A stretch of 64,000 bases of DNA, taken from NCBI GenBank assembly GCA_016191205.1, contig JACPPB010000009.1, positions 62,001-126,000 on the forward strand, read 5' to 3'. The notes beneath the pieces were generated by a model. The model ran no database searches, was not told where the DNA came from, and saw nothing but the letters and a program-made list of their open reading frames with translations. A program made the translations under genes and the position numbers. This document shows, piece by piece, positions 24,546-34,353 of this stretch. The DNA comes from Gammaproteobacteria bacterium (lineage in GTDB: Bacteria > Pseudomonadota > Gammaproteobacteria > Pseudomonadales > Porticoccaceae). How positions within the stretch are numbered: the first letter of the stretch is position 1; every line of letters begins with the position of its first letter.

Positions 24546-26681
24546 ATGCATAAATTAAGCTATCTCGGCTTGCTTGTTCTCGCGTTGCCGCTGGCAGGAA
24601 ACACCCAGCCGCAGTCCACGGCGGAGGAGGAGTTGACTGAGCTCTATGGCAGCGAGGAGTTCGTAAGGATCGCCACCGGCGTAGCCCAGCCGGTCTCCAA
24701 GGCGCCAGCGGTGGCGTCCGTGATCACGGCAGACGACATCAAAAAGATGGGCGCCACGGATATCGACGAGGCGTTGGAGACAGTGCCAGGGCTCCACGTA
24801 GCGCGCAGCGATGTGGGCTATAACCCACAGTACATTTTTCGAGGCATTGCCGGAGACTTGAATCCCCAAGTACTGATGCTGATCAATGGTATTCCGATAA
24901 CCAACCTGTTCCACGGCGACAGGAATATTGGCTGGGGCGGTATGCCGGTGGAGGCCATCTCCCGTATCGAGGTGGTGCGGGGGCCGGGCTCTGCTGTCTA
25001 TGGCGCCGATGCCTTTGCCGGAGTGATCAATATCATCACCAAAACCCCGGCCGAGATGAATGGGCTGTCGATGGGCGTCCGCGCTGGCAGCTTCGATACC
25101 CGGGACGGCTGGCTGCAATATGGTGGCGTCAGCGACGAGTTTCGCTTCGGCGCCATTGTCGAGGCACACAAAACCGACGGGCAGCGGGAGCGCGTGGGCG
25201 CCGATGCCCAGAGTTTTCTAGATCTGGTATCCGGCACCAGTGCCTCCCTGGCGCCCGGGCCGGTGAGTCTGCGGCGGGACAATCTGGACGCGCGCGTCGA
25301 GCTGGGCTATCGCAACCTGACCTTTCACGGCGGTGCGCAAATCCGCAGCGATGAAGGCGTCGGCATTGGTGCCGCGCAGACCTTGGATCCCAAGGGCGGC
25401 GTTTCCAGCGACCGTTACAATGCCGATCTGACCTACGACAATCCAACGTTCACCGACACTCTGGGCATCAAGGTCCAGGGCAGCGCCCTGTTCACCACTC
25501 AGGAAGTGGCAAACAATCTGCAACTGTTTCCGCCCGGCTCCCGGGGACCGTTTTTCACCCCGCTGGGCACGCCCATTTTCCCGCCGTTTCCCGATGGCGT
25601 GATCGGCAACCCCGAGGTGTTCGAACGCCATTACCGCCTGAACAGCGTGCTGTCGTATTCCGGGTTCGCGGACCATCAGATTGCGTTTGGCGCCGGCTAC
25701 TACTACGGCGAGGTGTACAAGACCAAGGAAACGAAGAATTTCGGATTCGATCCGACCACCGGTTTCCCGATCCTGCCCGGTAGCCCGCTGGTGGATGTCT
25801 CGAACACCCCTCTGGTCTTTCTGCCCGAAGGTCGGCGCGAGAACACCAGCGTCTTTCTGCAGGATATCTGGCATCTGGCCAATGACTGGGAGCTGACCGC
25901 CGGCGCGCGCTACGATCATTTTTCGGATTTTGGCGACACCACCAACCCGCGCGTCGCCCTGGTATGGTCGGCGCGTCAGAATCTCACCATCAAGGCGCTC
26001 TACGGCGAGGCGTTCCGGGCACCCTCTTTTGCAAACACCTCAGAACGGTCAAACCCAGCGCTTCTTGGGAATCCCAATCTGAAACCTGAGAAATTGGATA
26101 GCTCGGAATTAGCATTCAACTACCGCCCAACCTTCGACCTGAGTCTGGATTTCAACCTGTTCCAGTACACCTGGCAGGACATCATTCAGTTCATTCCCGA
26201 TGCCGCCGGTGGCACCCGCACCGCGCAGAACTCCGGCGAGCAGAAAGGCCATGGCGCGGAATTCGCGCTCACCTGGGAGGCTACCAAAACCCTCAAGCTG
26301 TCCGGCAACCTCGCCTGGCAGAAATCCGAGGATCAGGCGACCCACGAAGATTCCGGCAACGCGCCGGGACATCAGACCTATGCGCGTGCCGACTGGATTC
26401 TCAGTCCCGGCTGGAATCTCGATGCACAGACCAACTGGGTGGCGGATCGCAATCGCGTGGTGGGCGATCCGCGCGGTAAAATCGACGATTACGTGATGAC
26501 GGATCTGACCTTGCGCAATACGAGCCTGGTGCCGAAGCTGGAGTTCGCACTGCTGGTCAAGAACCTGTTCGACGCCCATGCCCGCGAACCCAGTCTGAAT
26601 GGCACTCCGGTGCCCGCGATTCCCAACGATTTGCCGCTGGCGGGCCGGGCGGCTTTTGTGGAAGTACGTTACACCCCTTGA
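24546..26681 (+). CDS. TonB-dependent outer-membrane receptor
   Basis: 711 residues: signal peptide (LGLLVLALPLAGNTQPQ), a possible energy-coupling segment around EELTELYGSEEF, plug domain with SVITADDIKKMGATDIDEAL and RIEVVRGPGSAVYGADAFAG, then a barrel ending in FVEVRYTP with the terminal aromatic pattern of outer-membrane proteins. GGGA precedes the ATG. It is located between the citrate-synthase-fold gene (2-base gap) and a periplasmic binding-protein gene, so it may feed or sense the ligand processed by these proteins. A short patch near 26030-26110 is AT-richer than the rest. Confidence 0.92.
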   Translation: MHKLSYLGLLVLALPLAGNTQPQSTAEEELTELYGSEEFVRIATGVAQPVSKAPAVASVITADDIKKMGATDIDEALETVPGLHVARSDVGYNPQYIFRGIAGDLNPQVLMLINGIPITNLFHGDRNIGWGGMPVEAISRIEVVRGPGSAVYGADAFAGVINIITKTPAEMNGLSMGVRAGSFDTRDGWLQYGGVSDEFRFGAIVEAHKTDGQRERVGADAQSFLDLVSGTSASLAPGPVSLRRDNLDARVELGYRNLTFHGGAQIRSDEGVGIGAAQTLDPKGGVSSDRYNADLTYDNPTFTDTLGIKVQGSALFTTQEVANNLQLFPPGSRGPFFTPLGTPIFPPFPDGVIGNPEVFERHYRLNSVLSYSGFADHQIAFGAGYYYGEVYKTKETKNFGFDPTTGFPILPGSPLVDVSNTPLVFLPEGRRENTSVFLQDIWHLANDWELTAGARYDHFSDFGDTTNPRVALVWSARQNLTIKALYGEAFRAPSFANTSERSNPALLGNPNLKPEKLDSSELAFNYRPTFDLSLDFNLFQYTWQDIIQFIPDAAGGTRTAQNSGEQKGHGAEFALTWEATKTLKLSGNLAWQKSEDQATHEDSGNAPGHQTYARADWILSPGWNLDAQTNWVADRNRVVGDPRGKIDDYVMTDLTLRNTSLVPKLEFALLVKNLFDAHAREPSLNGTPVPAIPNDLPLAGRAAFVEVRYTP

Positions 26682-26705
26682 CCCCCGGCCACGAACTGGC
26701 AGGGG
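26682..26705 (+). terminator. Hairpin between the receptor and the periplasmic protein genes
   Basis: CCCC-G-GCC (within 26683-26690) pairs with GGC-A-GGGG (26698-26705) with one mismatch, just after the receptor stop. It is followed by CCTTTG, with no long T tract. It may be an attenuator or RNA-processing structure that lowers expression of the downstream signalling genes. Confidence 0.35.
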
Positions 26706-26741
26706 CCTTTGATAACCTTCAAGGAAAAGGATACGACCAGG

Positions 26742-27641
26742 ATGGGACCCATGGCCCGTGCCATAGCAGTAGTACTGGCATTGTTGACGGCTTCCCACGC
26801 GCTGGGCGAGAGAGTGCTGATTCTTTACCCTCAGGTCCGTGAGCCCTACACGAAGATCTACCAGGACACCCTGGAAGGCATTGACCAAGCCTACAAGGGC
26901 CCATACACGACGCTCGTGATACAACCCGGGCAACATCTTGAACCCGGCGTGATCGCGCGCGCGGCTCCCAGCCTCTATGTCGCTTTGGGCAACGATGCGG
27001 CGCGTGAATTGGGGATAGTGGCGCCGGAAGGGCCCGTCATCACGACGGCGAGCCAGGACGTTGACTTCAAGGTGCGCCATCAACTGACCTATTACCCGGA
27101 TCCGGATACGCTCATCACCCAGTTGCAAAGGTTTCAGCCGGGTATTCGCTCGCTCTTCCTGGTTGCCGAAAGCGATACGGATGCCTATGAGGATCGGGTG
27201 CGGGAGACCCTGGCCCGCGCGGGAATTGGACTCAGGGTGTGTGCCGCCGGTAGCCTGGCGGCAGCGGCGGTCTGCTATCGCCAACTGCTGGATGCGGCCA
27301 CGACGCGGGATGCCATCTGGATCCTCCACGGCGGCAAGTTGATGGAGCCGGCCCTGCTGACGAATATTTTGTCCACCGCCTGGGAGCGGCAACTGACGGT
27401 GCTGTCGTCGAATCCCGATCATGTGCGCCGAGGCGCGCTGCTTTCGCTCTACCCGGATAATCTCAGCGCGGGACGTCAGCTTGGCGACATGATCACGGCC
27501 TGCCTGGCCCCGGGCAAATGCACGCGCTCGGAAACCCGCTATTTGCGCACCATGGGCGTTGCGCTCAATGAGCGCACCAGTCGCCACCTGGGTCTCGTCA
27601 TCAGTCCCGAGGCGCGGAAAAGCGCCGACCTGGTTCTCTGA
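26742..27641 (+). CDS. Periplasmic ABC-substrate-binding-like protein
   Basis: 299 residues with a signal peptide (IAVVLALLTASHALGE). The fold is that of uncharacterised ABC-type substrate-binding proteins (PF04392-like): LYVALGNDAAREL, LFLVAESDTDAYEDRVRETL, and ISPEARKSADLVL at the C-terminus are typical. No ABC permease or ATPase is adjacent, so the protein more likely presents a ligand to the membrane kinase encoded 14 bases downstream. The start is uncertain: ATG 26742 (AAGGA about 10 bases upstream) and ATG 26751 both retain the signal peptide. Confidence 0.8.
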   Translation: MGPMARAIAVVLALLTASHALGERVLILYPQVREPYTKIYQDTLEGIDQAYKGPYTTLVIQPGQHLEPGVIARAAPSLYVALGNDAARELGIVAPEGPVITTASQDVDFKVRHQLTYYPDPDTLITQLQRFQPGIRSLFLVAESDTDAYEDRVRETLARAGIGLRVCAAGSLAAAAVCYRQLLDAATTRDAIWILHGGKLMEPALLTNILSTAWERQLTVLSSNPDHVRRGALLSLYPDNLSAGRQLGDMITACLAPGKCTRSETRYLRTMGVALNERTSRHLGLVISPEARKSADLVL

Positions 27642-27655
27642 GGAAGCCTGGCCTG

Positions 27656-30600
27656 ATGCTGACATTTCGATTGCGCAACCTCCGGTTTCGGCAGCAACTC
27701 ACGCTGCTGTTCGTCATCGGCGCGCTGCTGATGGCGCTGGTTGGCTCGCTCGGCGCCAGCAAATTCGCCAGCGATCTGGTGGCGCGGGAAATGCGCCAGC
27801 AGGGCATCAATGTGGCGCACACCCTGGGCCTTCACGCCAAGCTCGCCATGCTGTACGAGAGCAAGGAAGCTGCCGCCGATGCCGTCAAATCCATCGCCGG
27901 TTTCCCCGACATCGAGGTACTCGACATCCACTCCGTCGCAGGAACCTTGCTGTATGGCGGCGGCGCGTCGGTATTTCCGCAGGAGGTGTCGGCGGACAGT
28001 GCCGATTTTGCCGAGCTCGACCTGCCGGATCGCTGGTTGTTCAGGTTGCAGGTGTATGCGGAACCCTCGCCGGACACTACTGGTACCGGAGAAGTGGAAC
28101 GCCCCGAACGTCTCGGTAGCGTGACCATTGCGCTGTACAAGCGCACCCAGCAGGAATTGGCGCAGCGCATCTTCCAGGGGATCACCCTGGTATTTTCCCT
28201 GGCAGCCGGGTTGTTGCTGTTGCTCCTGATCCGGATGACGCACCGTTTGACCAGCCCACTCGAAGCGCTGGCGCTGATCATGGGCCAGGCCGAGCAGGGC
28301 GATCTGCGGGTACGAGCCGACCTGCATCGCGGTCAGGCCGACGTGTTCCAGATGCAGCACGCATTCAATGCCATGATGGATGAGCTCGAAAATCGCGACG
28401 CCGAGCTGCAGCGGGCCCGCGATGCCGCCGTGGAATCCGCCCGCCTTAAGGGCGAGTTCGCCGCCAACGTGACCCACGAGTTGCGCACGCCCATGAACGG
28501 GGTGCTGGGTCTGCTCGATTTGCTGTCCGACGGCAAGCTCAATGCCCGCCAGGCCGAATATGTCGATCTGGCCCGCAAGTCCGCCGAGGGCTTGCTGAGC
28601 CTGGTGGACAACATCCTGGATTTTTCGAAGAACGACAGCGGGATGGCGCGACAGGAAGCAGGCGAAATCATTCTGCGCGATTTCATCGAGGAGCTGGTGG
28701 AACTGGTCGGGACCCAGGCGCTGGGCAAGGGCGTCGATATCGGCTACTCCATGGCGATGGACGTTCCGGCGACGCTCAGCATCGATGCGTCCAAGGTCAA
28801 GCAGGTGTTGATCAACCTGTTGGGGAATGCGGTGAAGTTCACCGATGCGGGCGAAGTATTTCTCACTGTCACCCGGTCGTCCGGCACGCAGTCTTCCCTG
28901 CGCTTTGCAGTGTCCGATACCGGTATCGGCATTGATCCTGCGTTGCAGCAGCAGATTTTCGAACCCTTTACCCAGGGCGATGCGTCCGCCAGCAAACGCT
29001 ATCAGGGCACGGGGCTCGGTCTGACCATCTCGCGCCAGCTCGTCGAGATGATGGGTGGCGAGATCGGGCTCGACAGCGCGCCGGGTCGTGGCAGTACTTT
29101 CTGGTTCGAGCTGCCCTGTGTCGCCCCGCTCGCGCTACCCACGCCGGCGCGCTTGCCAGGGAGCGATGCGGGTACCGCGCTGTGCATACTCGCGAGCGAC
29201 AACAGTTATGGCTTTATCGCCGATACTCTGATGCGCCATGGCGTGCGTGCGGTCCATGCCGTGAACATGCAGGCCGCGCGCGGGCATCTGGTCGAATCCG
29301 GTGCCAGCAACGGCGCCGACCTGGTGCTGGTCGATGAAGGCATCTATTTCGCGCACAGCGACGAATTCGATCTGCTTGCCGCCGCGGTACCTGGCCGGGT
29401 GCAGGTGCTGCGCAATCCGTTCGCCAAACTGCAGATAACCACGGCGGATATCAGGGTGCTGGACAAGCCGTTGAGTTTTGCGCCAATTGCACACCTGGCC
29501 GAGGCGTTGCGTACCGGCGTGGTGGGTGAGCCGGTTGCCGCCGCACCGGCATTGCCGGGCGCCGAAGCATTCGGACACCTGCGCGTACTGCTGGTGGAAG
29601 ACAACGCGGTCAACCAGAAAGTCGCTTCTGAAATGCTGTTGCGTCTGGGGATCGCGGCGGATCTTGCCGAACATGGGCAGCAGGCGCTCGGCATGGTGGC
29701 GCGCGCCGACTACGACCTGATCCTGATTGACTGCAACATGCCGGTGATGGATGGTTACGACGCGACCCGCAGGATTCGCGCGCTGGAAACCGATCGCACG
29801 GTACCGATAATCGCCATGACCGCCGGCACCGGCGAGCAGGAACGGAAGCGCGCCATCGATGCGGGGTTCAGCGATTTTCTCCACAAGCCTGTGCGACTCG
29901 AGCTGCTTGCCGCCGGGATTGCGCGCTGGGCGCCCGTGCGCTCCCGTGTCGCGAAGACGGTGTCGCCGCCCGATCCCGGGCAAGCCTACAGCGAACAGGC
30001 GATGAACGAATTGCACGTCAGTGTGGGTGATGTCACCTACCGGATGATCGAGTCCTTCCTGGAAGATACCCCGGTTTACCTGGATTCGCTGAAAGCCGCG
30101 CTGCGCGACGGCGACGCCCAGCGTGCCTACGAGATTGCCCACACCATCCGGGGCAGCGCCAGCAATTTCGGTGCGAAGGCGTTTGTGGATGCCATTCTTG
30201 CGCTCGAAGCCTTCAGCAAGGCGGGCGATTTGTCGGGCAGCGATACTCTGCTCGACATCGGCAATGAGCGGTTCGCCGCCCTGCGCAAGGATCTCGAACG
30301 GCACCGGGCGAGTGAGTCGGGGCACCACACCGGCGCGCCGGGCAAATACCGGTTACTGATCGCGGATGATGACCGCACCTTGCGTCTTGCACTGCGCGGC
30401 ACCTTTGCCGGCGACGAATTCGATGTGCTGGAGGCGGCCGACGGCGCCCAAGCCATCGCCCTGTGCGAGCGGGTCATGCCCGACATCATTCTTATGGACG
30501 CCATGATGCCGGAAGTCAGTGGCTTCGATGCCTGCCGGCGTATTCGCCAGTTGCCCGGCGGCGCCGAGCTGCCGGTGCTGATGGTCACTTCCCTCGACGA

Positions 30601-32068
30601 TGAGGATGCCATCGTGCGGGCGTTCGCCGCCGGCGCCTCGGATTACATCACCAAACCGATTCACTTCGTCGTGCTGAAGGAGCGGGTGGGTCGCCTGATC
30701 AAGGCGAATCGGGCCGAAGCCCGCGCCCGGACCCTGGCTTTTGCCGATGCGCTGACCGGGCTGCCCAACCGCGCCCGGCTGACCCAGGAGCTGGGGCTGG
30801 CGCTCAATCAGGCGACCATCAACAACGAACGCATCGCGGTGTTTTTTCTCGATCTGGACAATTTCAAGAACATCAACGACAGCCTCGGGCACCAGGTCGG
30901 CGATCTGCTGCTGAAAGCGGTGGCCGATCGCCTGCGTTCCAGCGTCCGGCGCAGCGATTTCATTGCCCGTCTCGGTGGTGATGAGTTTACCGTGATCCTG
31001 CGCCGCGTCGAAAGCGAGGAGGTGGTTGCGACCATTGCCCGCAATATTCTCGTCGCCCTGAATGAGCCCTTTGTCTTTATCCACAAGCGCATGATGGTTT
31101 CCACGAGCATCGGCATTTCGATGTTTCCGGACCATGGCACGGACGTCAGTTCACTGCTCAAGCATGCCGATCTGGCCATGTTCAAAGCCAAGGAGACCAA
31201 GAATCAGTTCTGCTTCTACCAGGACGGAATGGAAGATGTGGTGTCGCATAAATTGCAGCTCCAGCAGGAACTGCGCCAGGCCATCGACAACGATCTGCTG
31301 GTGCTCTATTTCCAGCCCCAGTACGACTTGACGACAGACAGGGCCGTAGCTGCCGAGGCCTTGGTGCGCTGGCCCCGCCACGACGGCCAGGTGCTGACGC
31401 CGGGTGCCTTCATTCCGCTGGCGGAGGAGACCGGCCTGATCACCGAGGTGACCGATCTGGTGCTGGAAAAAGCCTGCGGCGCGATCCGGGGCTGGCTGAT
31501 CCGCGGCTATGCCGTGAAACTCTCGGTGAACCTGTCCGGCAAGGATTTCGAAGTGCCCGGACGCTTGGTCCAGCGGGTTACCGAGCTGACGCGCAAGTAT
31601 GAGATCCCGGCGCGGCTGCTCGAACTGGAAATCACCGAGAGCATGCTGATGGCGGACCCCGAACGCAGCCGCGCGGAGTTGCTCGAACTGAAGAATGCCG
31701 GATTCAGTCTGTCGATCGACGATTTCGGCAGCGGCTATTCATCGCTCTACTATCTGAAAAACCTGCCGGTTGACGTGCTGAAGATCGACCGGGCTTTCAT
31801 CAAGGATCTGGACGACCCGCAGAACCGCCGCGACATTCCGGTGATTACCGGCATCATTGCGCTGGCGCGCAGTCTGGGCTTGCACACGGTTGCCGAAGGT
31901 GTGGAAACGCATCACCAACGGGCGGTGCTTCAGTCGCTCGGTTGCGAAATGATCCAGGGCTACCTGATCAGCAGGCCGTTGGCCCAGACGGAGTTTGCGC
32001 AGACATTTCTCGAGCAATTCCGGGTGGCTTCCAAGGGACCGCACCTGCGGCAGGTAAAACCGGGATAA
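27656..32068 (+). CDS. Giant hybrid sensor kinase with receivers, Hpt, GGDEF and EAL domains
   Basis: 1470 residues. Order: membrane segment 16-36, periplasmic sensor of about 135 residues, membrane segment 172-193, HAMP, HisKA (H274 in THELRTPMNG), HATPase, a degenerate receiver, a receiver (D692), Hpt (H829 in AHTIRGSASNFGA), a receiver (D948), GGDEF (intact, 1107-1111), EAL (intact, E1234) with DDFGSGYSSL. Both the full phosphorelay and both cyclic-di-GMP active sites look functional. GAGGAA precedes the ATG. Following a TonB-dependent receptor and a periplasmic binding protein, it probably senses a ligand-bound envelope complex and sets cyclic-di-GMP levels. No separate response regulator is adjacent. 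Confidence 0.93.
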   Translation: MLTFRLRNLRFRQQLTLLFVIGALLMALVGSLGASKFASDLVAREMRQQGINVAHTLGLHAKLAMLYESKEAAADAVKSIAGFPDIEVLDIHSVAGTLLYGGGASVFPQEVSADSADFAELDLPDRWLFRLQVYAEPSPDTTGTGEVERPERLGSVTIALYKRTQQELAQRIFQGITLVFSLAAGLLLLLLIRMTHRLTSPLEALALIMGQAEQGDLRVRADLHRGQADVFQMQHAFNAMMDELENRDAELQRARDAAVESARLKGEFAANVTHELRTPMNGVLGLLDLLSDGKLNARQAEYVDLARKSAEGLLSLVDNILDFSKNDSGMARQEAGEIILRDFIEELVELVGTQALGKGVDIGYSMAMDVPATLSIDASKVKQVLINLLGNAVKFTDAGEVFLTVTRSSGTQSSLRFAVSDTGIGIDPALQQQIFEPFTQGDASASKRYQGTGLGLTISRQLVEMMGGEIGLDSAPGRGSTFWFELPCVAPLALPTPARLPGSDAGTALCILASDNSYGFIADTLMRHGVRAVHAVNMQAARGHLVESGASNGADLVLVDEGIYFAHSDEFDLLAAAVPGRVQVLRNPFAKLQITTADIRVLDKPLSFAPIAHLAEALRTGVVGEPVAAAPALPGAEAFGHLRVLLVEDNAVNQKVASEMLLRLGIAADLAEHGQQALGMVARADYDLILIDCNMPVMDGYDATRRIRALETDRTVPIIAMTAGTGEQERKRAIDAGFSDFLHKPVRLELLAAGIARWAPVRSRVAKTVSPPDPGQAYSEQAMNELHVSVGDVTYRMIESFLEDTPVYLDSLKAALRDGDAQRAYEIAHTIRGSASNFGAKAFVDAILALEAFSKAGDLSGSDTLLDIGNERFAALRKDLERHRASESGHHTGAPGKYRLLIADDDRTLRLALRGTFAGDEFDVLEAADGAQAIALCERVMPDIILMDAMMPEVSGFDACRRIRQLPGGAELPVLMVTSLDDEDAIVRAFAAGASDYITKPIHFVVLKERVGRLIKANRAEARARTLAFADALTGLPNRARLTQELGLALNQATINNERIAVFFLDLDNFKNINDSLGHQVGDLLLKAVADRLRSSVRRSDFIARLGGDEFTVILRRVESEEVVATIARNILVALNEPFVFIHKRMMVSTSIGISMFPDHGTDVSSLLKHADLAMFKAKETKNQFCFYQDGMEDVVSHKLQLQQELRQAIDNDLLVLYFQPQYDLTTDRAVAAEALVRWPRHDGQVLTPGAFIPLAEETGLITEVTDLVLEKACGAIRGWLIRGYAVKLSVNLSGKDFEVPGRLVQRVTELTRKYEIPARLLELEITESMLMADPERSRAELLELKNAGFSLSIDDFGSGYSSLYYLKNLPVDVLKIDRAFIKDLDDPQNRRDIPVITGIIALARSLGLHTVAEGVETHHQRAVLQSLGCEMIQGYLISRPLAQTEFAQTFLEQFRVASKGPHLRQVKPG

Positions 32069-32154
32069 CCTGAAACGGTTCACGACGTCTGTTGGCGCGC
32101 GGCGCAAGCATTCGTTGCGAATCATGCCGATCCCGGTGATGTTCAGAATACCCG

Positions 32155-33954
32155 TCAGAACCAGGCGTCGCGCATCTCGAAGGGCACCGGATTGCCGCGT
32201 TGCAGCAGTGTGGCCTGATAGTCGATCTGCGCCAGTTCCCAATCGAAGTAATAGCGCGCCGTGTGCAGCTTGCCGCGATAAAAATCCCGGTCGTCGGCGT
32301 GGCAGTCTGTGTCCAGCCCCGTCGCCGCCGCCAGCGCCTGCTTGAGCCACAGCCAGGCGGCCAGCACTCGCCCGTACAGGTCGAGATAGAGCGTGGCATT
32401 TGCCAGGCCCTGGTCGATGTCGGCGTCGAGCTGGCGCAGCAGCGCGGTGGTGGTGACGTCCAGGGTTTGCAGGCCGCGCTCCAGCTGCCGGGCGAGGCGC
32501 GCGGTTTCTCCCCAGTGTTCCGCGCGGGCAATGTCCGCGCGTGCCGCTTCCAGCAGGATGCGGTGTCCCGCGCCATCCTTCAGCCGCAGCTTGCGGCCCA
32601 GCAGGTCGAGGCCGTGGATCGCCTCGGCACCTTCGTGGATGGGATTCAGGCGCTGATCGCGATAAAGCTGTTCGGCGCCGTATTCGCGCATGTAGCCGGC
32701 GCCACCCAGAATCTGGATGGCGTGGTCATTGCCCACGCAACCGTATTTCGACGGCCAGGATTTGACGATGGGGGTGATGAGGTCGAGCAGCAGCGCCGCG
32801 CGTTCGCGCTGGCCGGGATCGGGCGCCGTGTGCTGGTCCTCGAACAGGGCGCTGGCGAACAGGCACATGAACAGACCGCCCTCGGCATAGGCTTTCTGCG
32901 CCAGCAGCAAGCGTCGCACATCGGCGTGCGCCACCAGCATCACCTGGGGTGAGGATGGATCGGAGCAGGATGCGAGGCGTCCCTGAGGGCGTTGGCGCGC
33001 GTATTCCAGTGACAGATTGTAGCCCTGATAGGCGATGGCCGCGGCGCCCAGGCCGATACCGATGCGCGCCTCGTTCATCATCTGGAACATGTAGCCCAGG
33101 CCCTTGTGGGGCTCGCCGACCAGATAGCCGATGGCGCCGTCGCGCTCACCGAAATTGAGCACGGTGTTGGTGGCGTTGCGATAGCCCATCTTGTGGTTGA
33201 GGCCCGCCAGGGCCACGTCGTTGCGCACGCCCGGACTGCCGTCCGCGTGCAGGACATGCTTGGGCACGATGAACAGCGAAATGCCTTTTACGCCGGGCGG
33301 CGCACCACGGATTTTCGCCAGCACCATGTGAATCACGTTGCCGGTAATGTCGTGGTCGGCGCAACTGATGAACATTTTCTGGCCGAACAATCGATAGCTG
33401 CCGTCGTCTGCGGGTTCGGCCGTCACCTTGATGTCGCCCAGCGCCGAGCCCTGCGCGGGCTCGGTCAGCGCCATGGTGCCGTTGGCGCGGCCGGACATCA
33501 GCAGCGGTAGATAATGCGCTTTTTGCTCCGGCGAGCCGAACGCGCGAATCAGATTGATCACACCGATGGTGATGAAGGGATAGGCCGCGGTGCTGACGTT
33601 GGCGGCATTCATGTAGGCCATCACCATCCGGAAGATGACTTCCGGAAGCTGCGCGCCGCCTTCGTCGCCCCGCTCGTGGGCGGCGAGAAAACCGGCTTCG
33701 ACAAAAGCGTCCCAGGCGGCCTTGGTCTCCGGAATCAACTGCACGCGCTCGCCGTCGAAGCTGGGCTCGTTGGCATCGCCCTTGGCGTTGTGGTTGGCGA
33801 AATACTTTTCCGCGACGGTTTTCGCGGTGGCGAGCGTCGCGTCGAATACTTCGCGGGAGTGATCGGCGTACTCGGGACGATCGAGCAGCGCTCCGGTGTC
33901 AAGTGCTTCGTAAAGCTGAAAAGCGATATCGCGGTCGTTGAGCAGTGTGGTCAT
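32155..33954 (-). CDS. Large acyl-CoA dehydrogenase (FadE-like)
   Basis: 599 residues, longer than the 380-400 of classical acyl-CoA dehydrogenases because of a C-terminal helical extension typical of the FadE12/AcdA-like group. Signatures: MALTEPAQGSALGDI (flavin/substrate site), KMFISCADHD, and QILGGAGYMREYGAEQLYRD followed by IHEGAEAIHGLDLLGRK with the likely catalytic glutamate. It oxidises an acyl-CoA to the 2-enoyl-CoA. The convergent end with the kinase gene leaves 86 bases. Together with the acyl-CoA ligase at 34741 it suggests fatty-acid breakdown. Confidence 0.93.
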   Translation of the reverse strand: MTTLLNDRDIAFQLYEALDTGALLDRPEYADHSREVFDATLATAKTVAEKYFANHNAKGDANEPSFDGERVQLIPETKAAWDAFVEAGFLAAHERGDEGGAQLPEVIFRMVMAYMNAANVSTAAYPFITIGVINLIRAFGSPEQKAHYLPLLMSGRANGTMALTEPAQGSALGDIKVTAEPADDGSYRLFGQKMFISCADHDITGNVIHMVLAKIRGAPPGVKGISLFIVPKHVLHADGSPGVRNDVALAGLNHKMGYRNATNTVLNFGERDGAIGYLVGEPHKGLGYMFQMMNEARIGIGLGAAAIAYQGYNLSLEYARQRPQGRLASCSDPSSPQVMLVAHADVRRLLLAQKAYAEGGLFMCLFASALFEDQHTAPDPGQRERAALLLDLITPIVKSWPSKYGCVGNDHAIQILGGAGYMREYGAEQLYRDQRLNPIHEGAEAIHGLDLLGRKLRLKDGAGHRILLEAARADIARAEHWGETARLARQLERGLQTLDVTTTALLRQLDADIDQGLANATLYLDLYGRVLAAWLWLKQALAAATGLDTDCHADDRDFYRGKLHTARYYFDWELAQIDYQATLLQRGNPVPFEMRDAWF

Positions 33955-34164
33955 GGCAGTGGCTTCTTGTTATGGCTGGTGGTCAAGTGGGGCATCGGTG
34001 TGGATGCCGATCAATATCGGGAGCACTGCATATAACCCGTCATTCCCGCGCAAGAGGTTGTGTGAGGGTGATGCGTTGACGGTTTCCAGGCGCGCCCGGT
34101 GATCATGCGCATTTGCCGTTTTTGAGCGCAACAAAAAGGGTCAAGTGCAGCGCCTTGCTTTCGG
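33955..34164. other. Intergenic stretch upstream of the acyl-CoA dehydrogenase gene
   Basis: 210 bases between the acyl-CoA dehydrogenase start and the 3' end of hicA, all genes on the minus strand. It should contain the dehydrogenase promoter; I see no clear motif and no open frame of interest. Confidence 0.3.
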
Positions 34165-34353
34165 CTATTTGATTGGCCCTACGCCAAGGTCCTTGCATAT
34201 TTTCCTTGCCAGGATGTCTTTGATTTCCGCATGTCGCGGAATGGCCGACCGCTTGTTCAGGGCTGGGCTATGCCACCATGAATGTTTCCCGCCTTCCCTC
34301 AAAAGATCACATCCCTGGCTGCGCGGATATTGTAGAAGTTCATTGCGCTTCAT
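34165..34353 (-). CDS. hicA: HicA-type mRNA interferase toxin
   Basis: 62 residues, the usual size of HicA. It has the double-stranded-RNA-binding-like pattern: KRNELLQYPRSQGCDLLREGGKHSWW, in two parts, with the family's catalytic histidine as H24 in GGKHSWW, then a C-terminal LARKICKDLG. It would cleave mRNA when free of antitoxin. The ATG overlaps the antitoxin stop (ATGA), so translation is coupled. The gene order antitoxin-toxin is the less common hicB-hicA arrangement. Confidence 0.85.
   Translation of the reverse strand: MKRNELLQYPRSQGCDLLREGGKHSWWHSPALNKRSAIPRHAEIKDILARKICKDLGVGPIK

Noticed and set aside
26109-27665. 518-codon minus-strand frame over the receptor and periplasmic-protein genes
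   Set aside because: It is a shadow of two genes that have signal peptides and recognisable family motifs.
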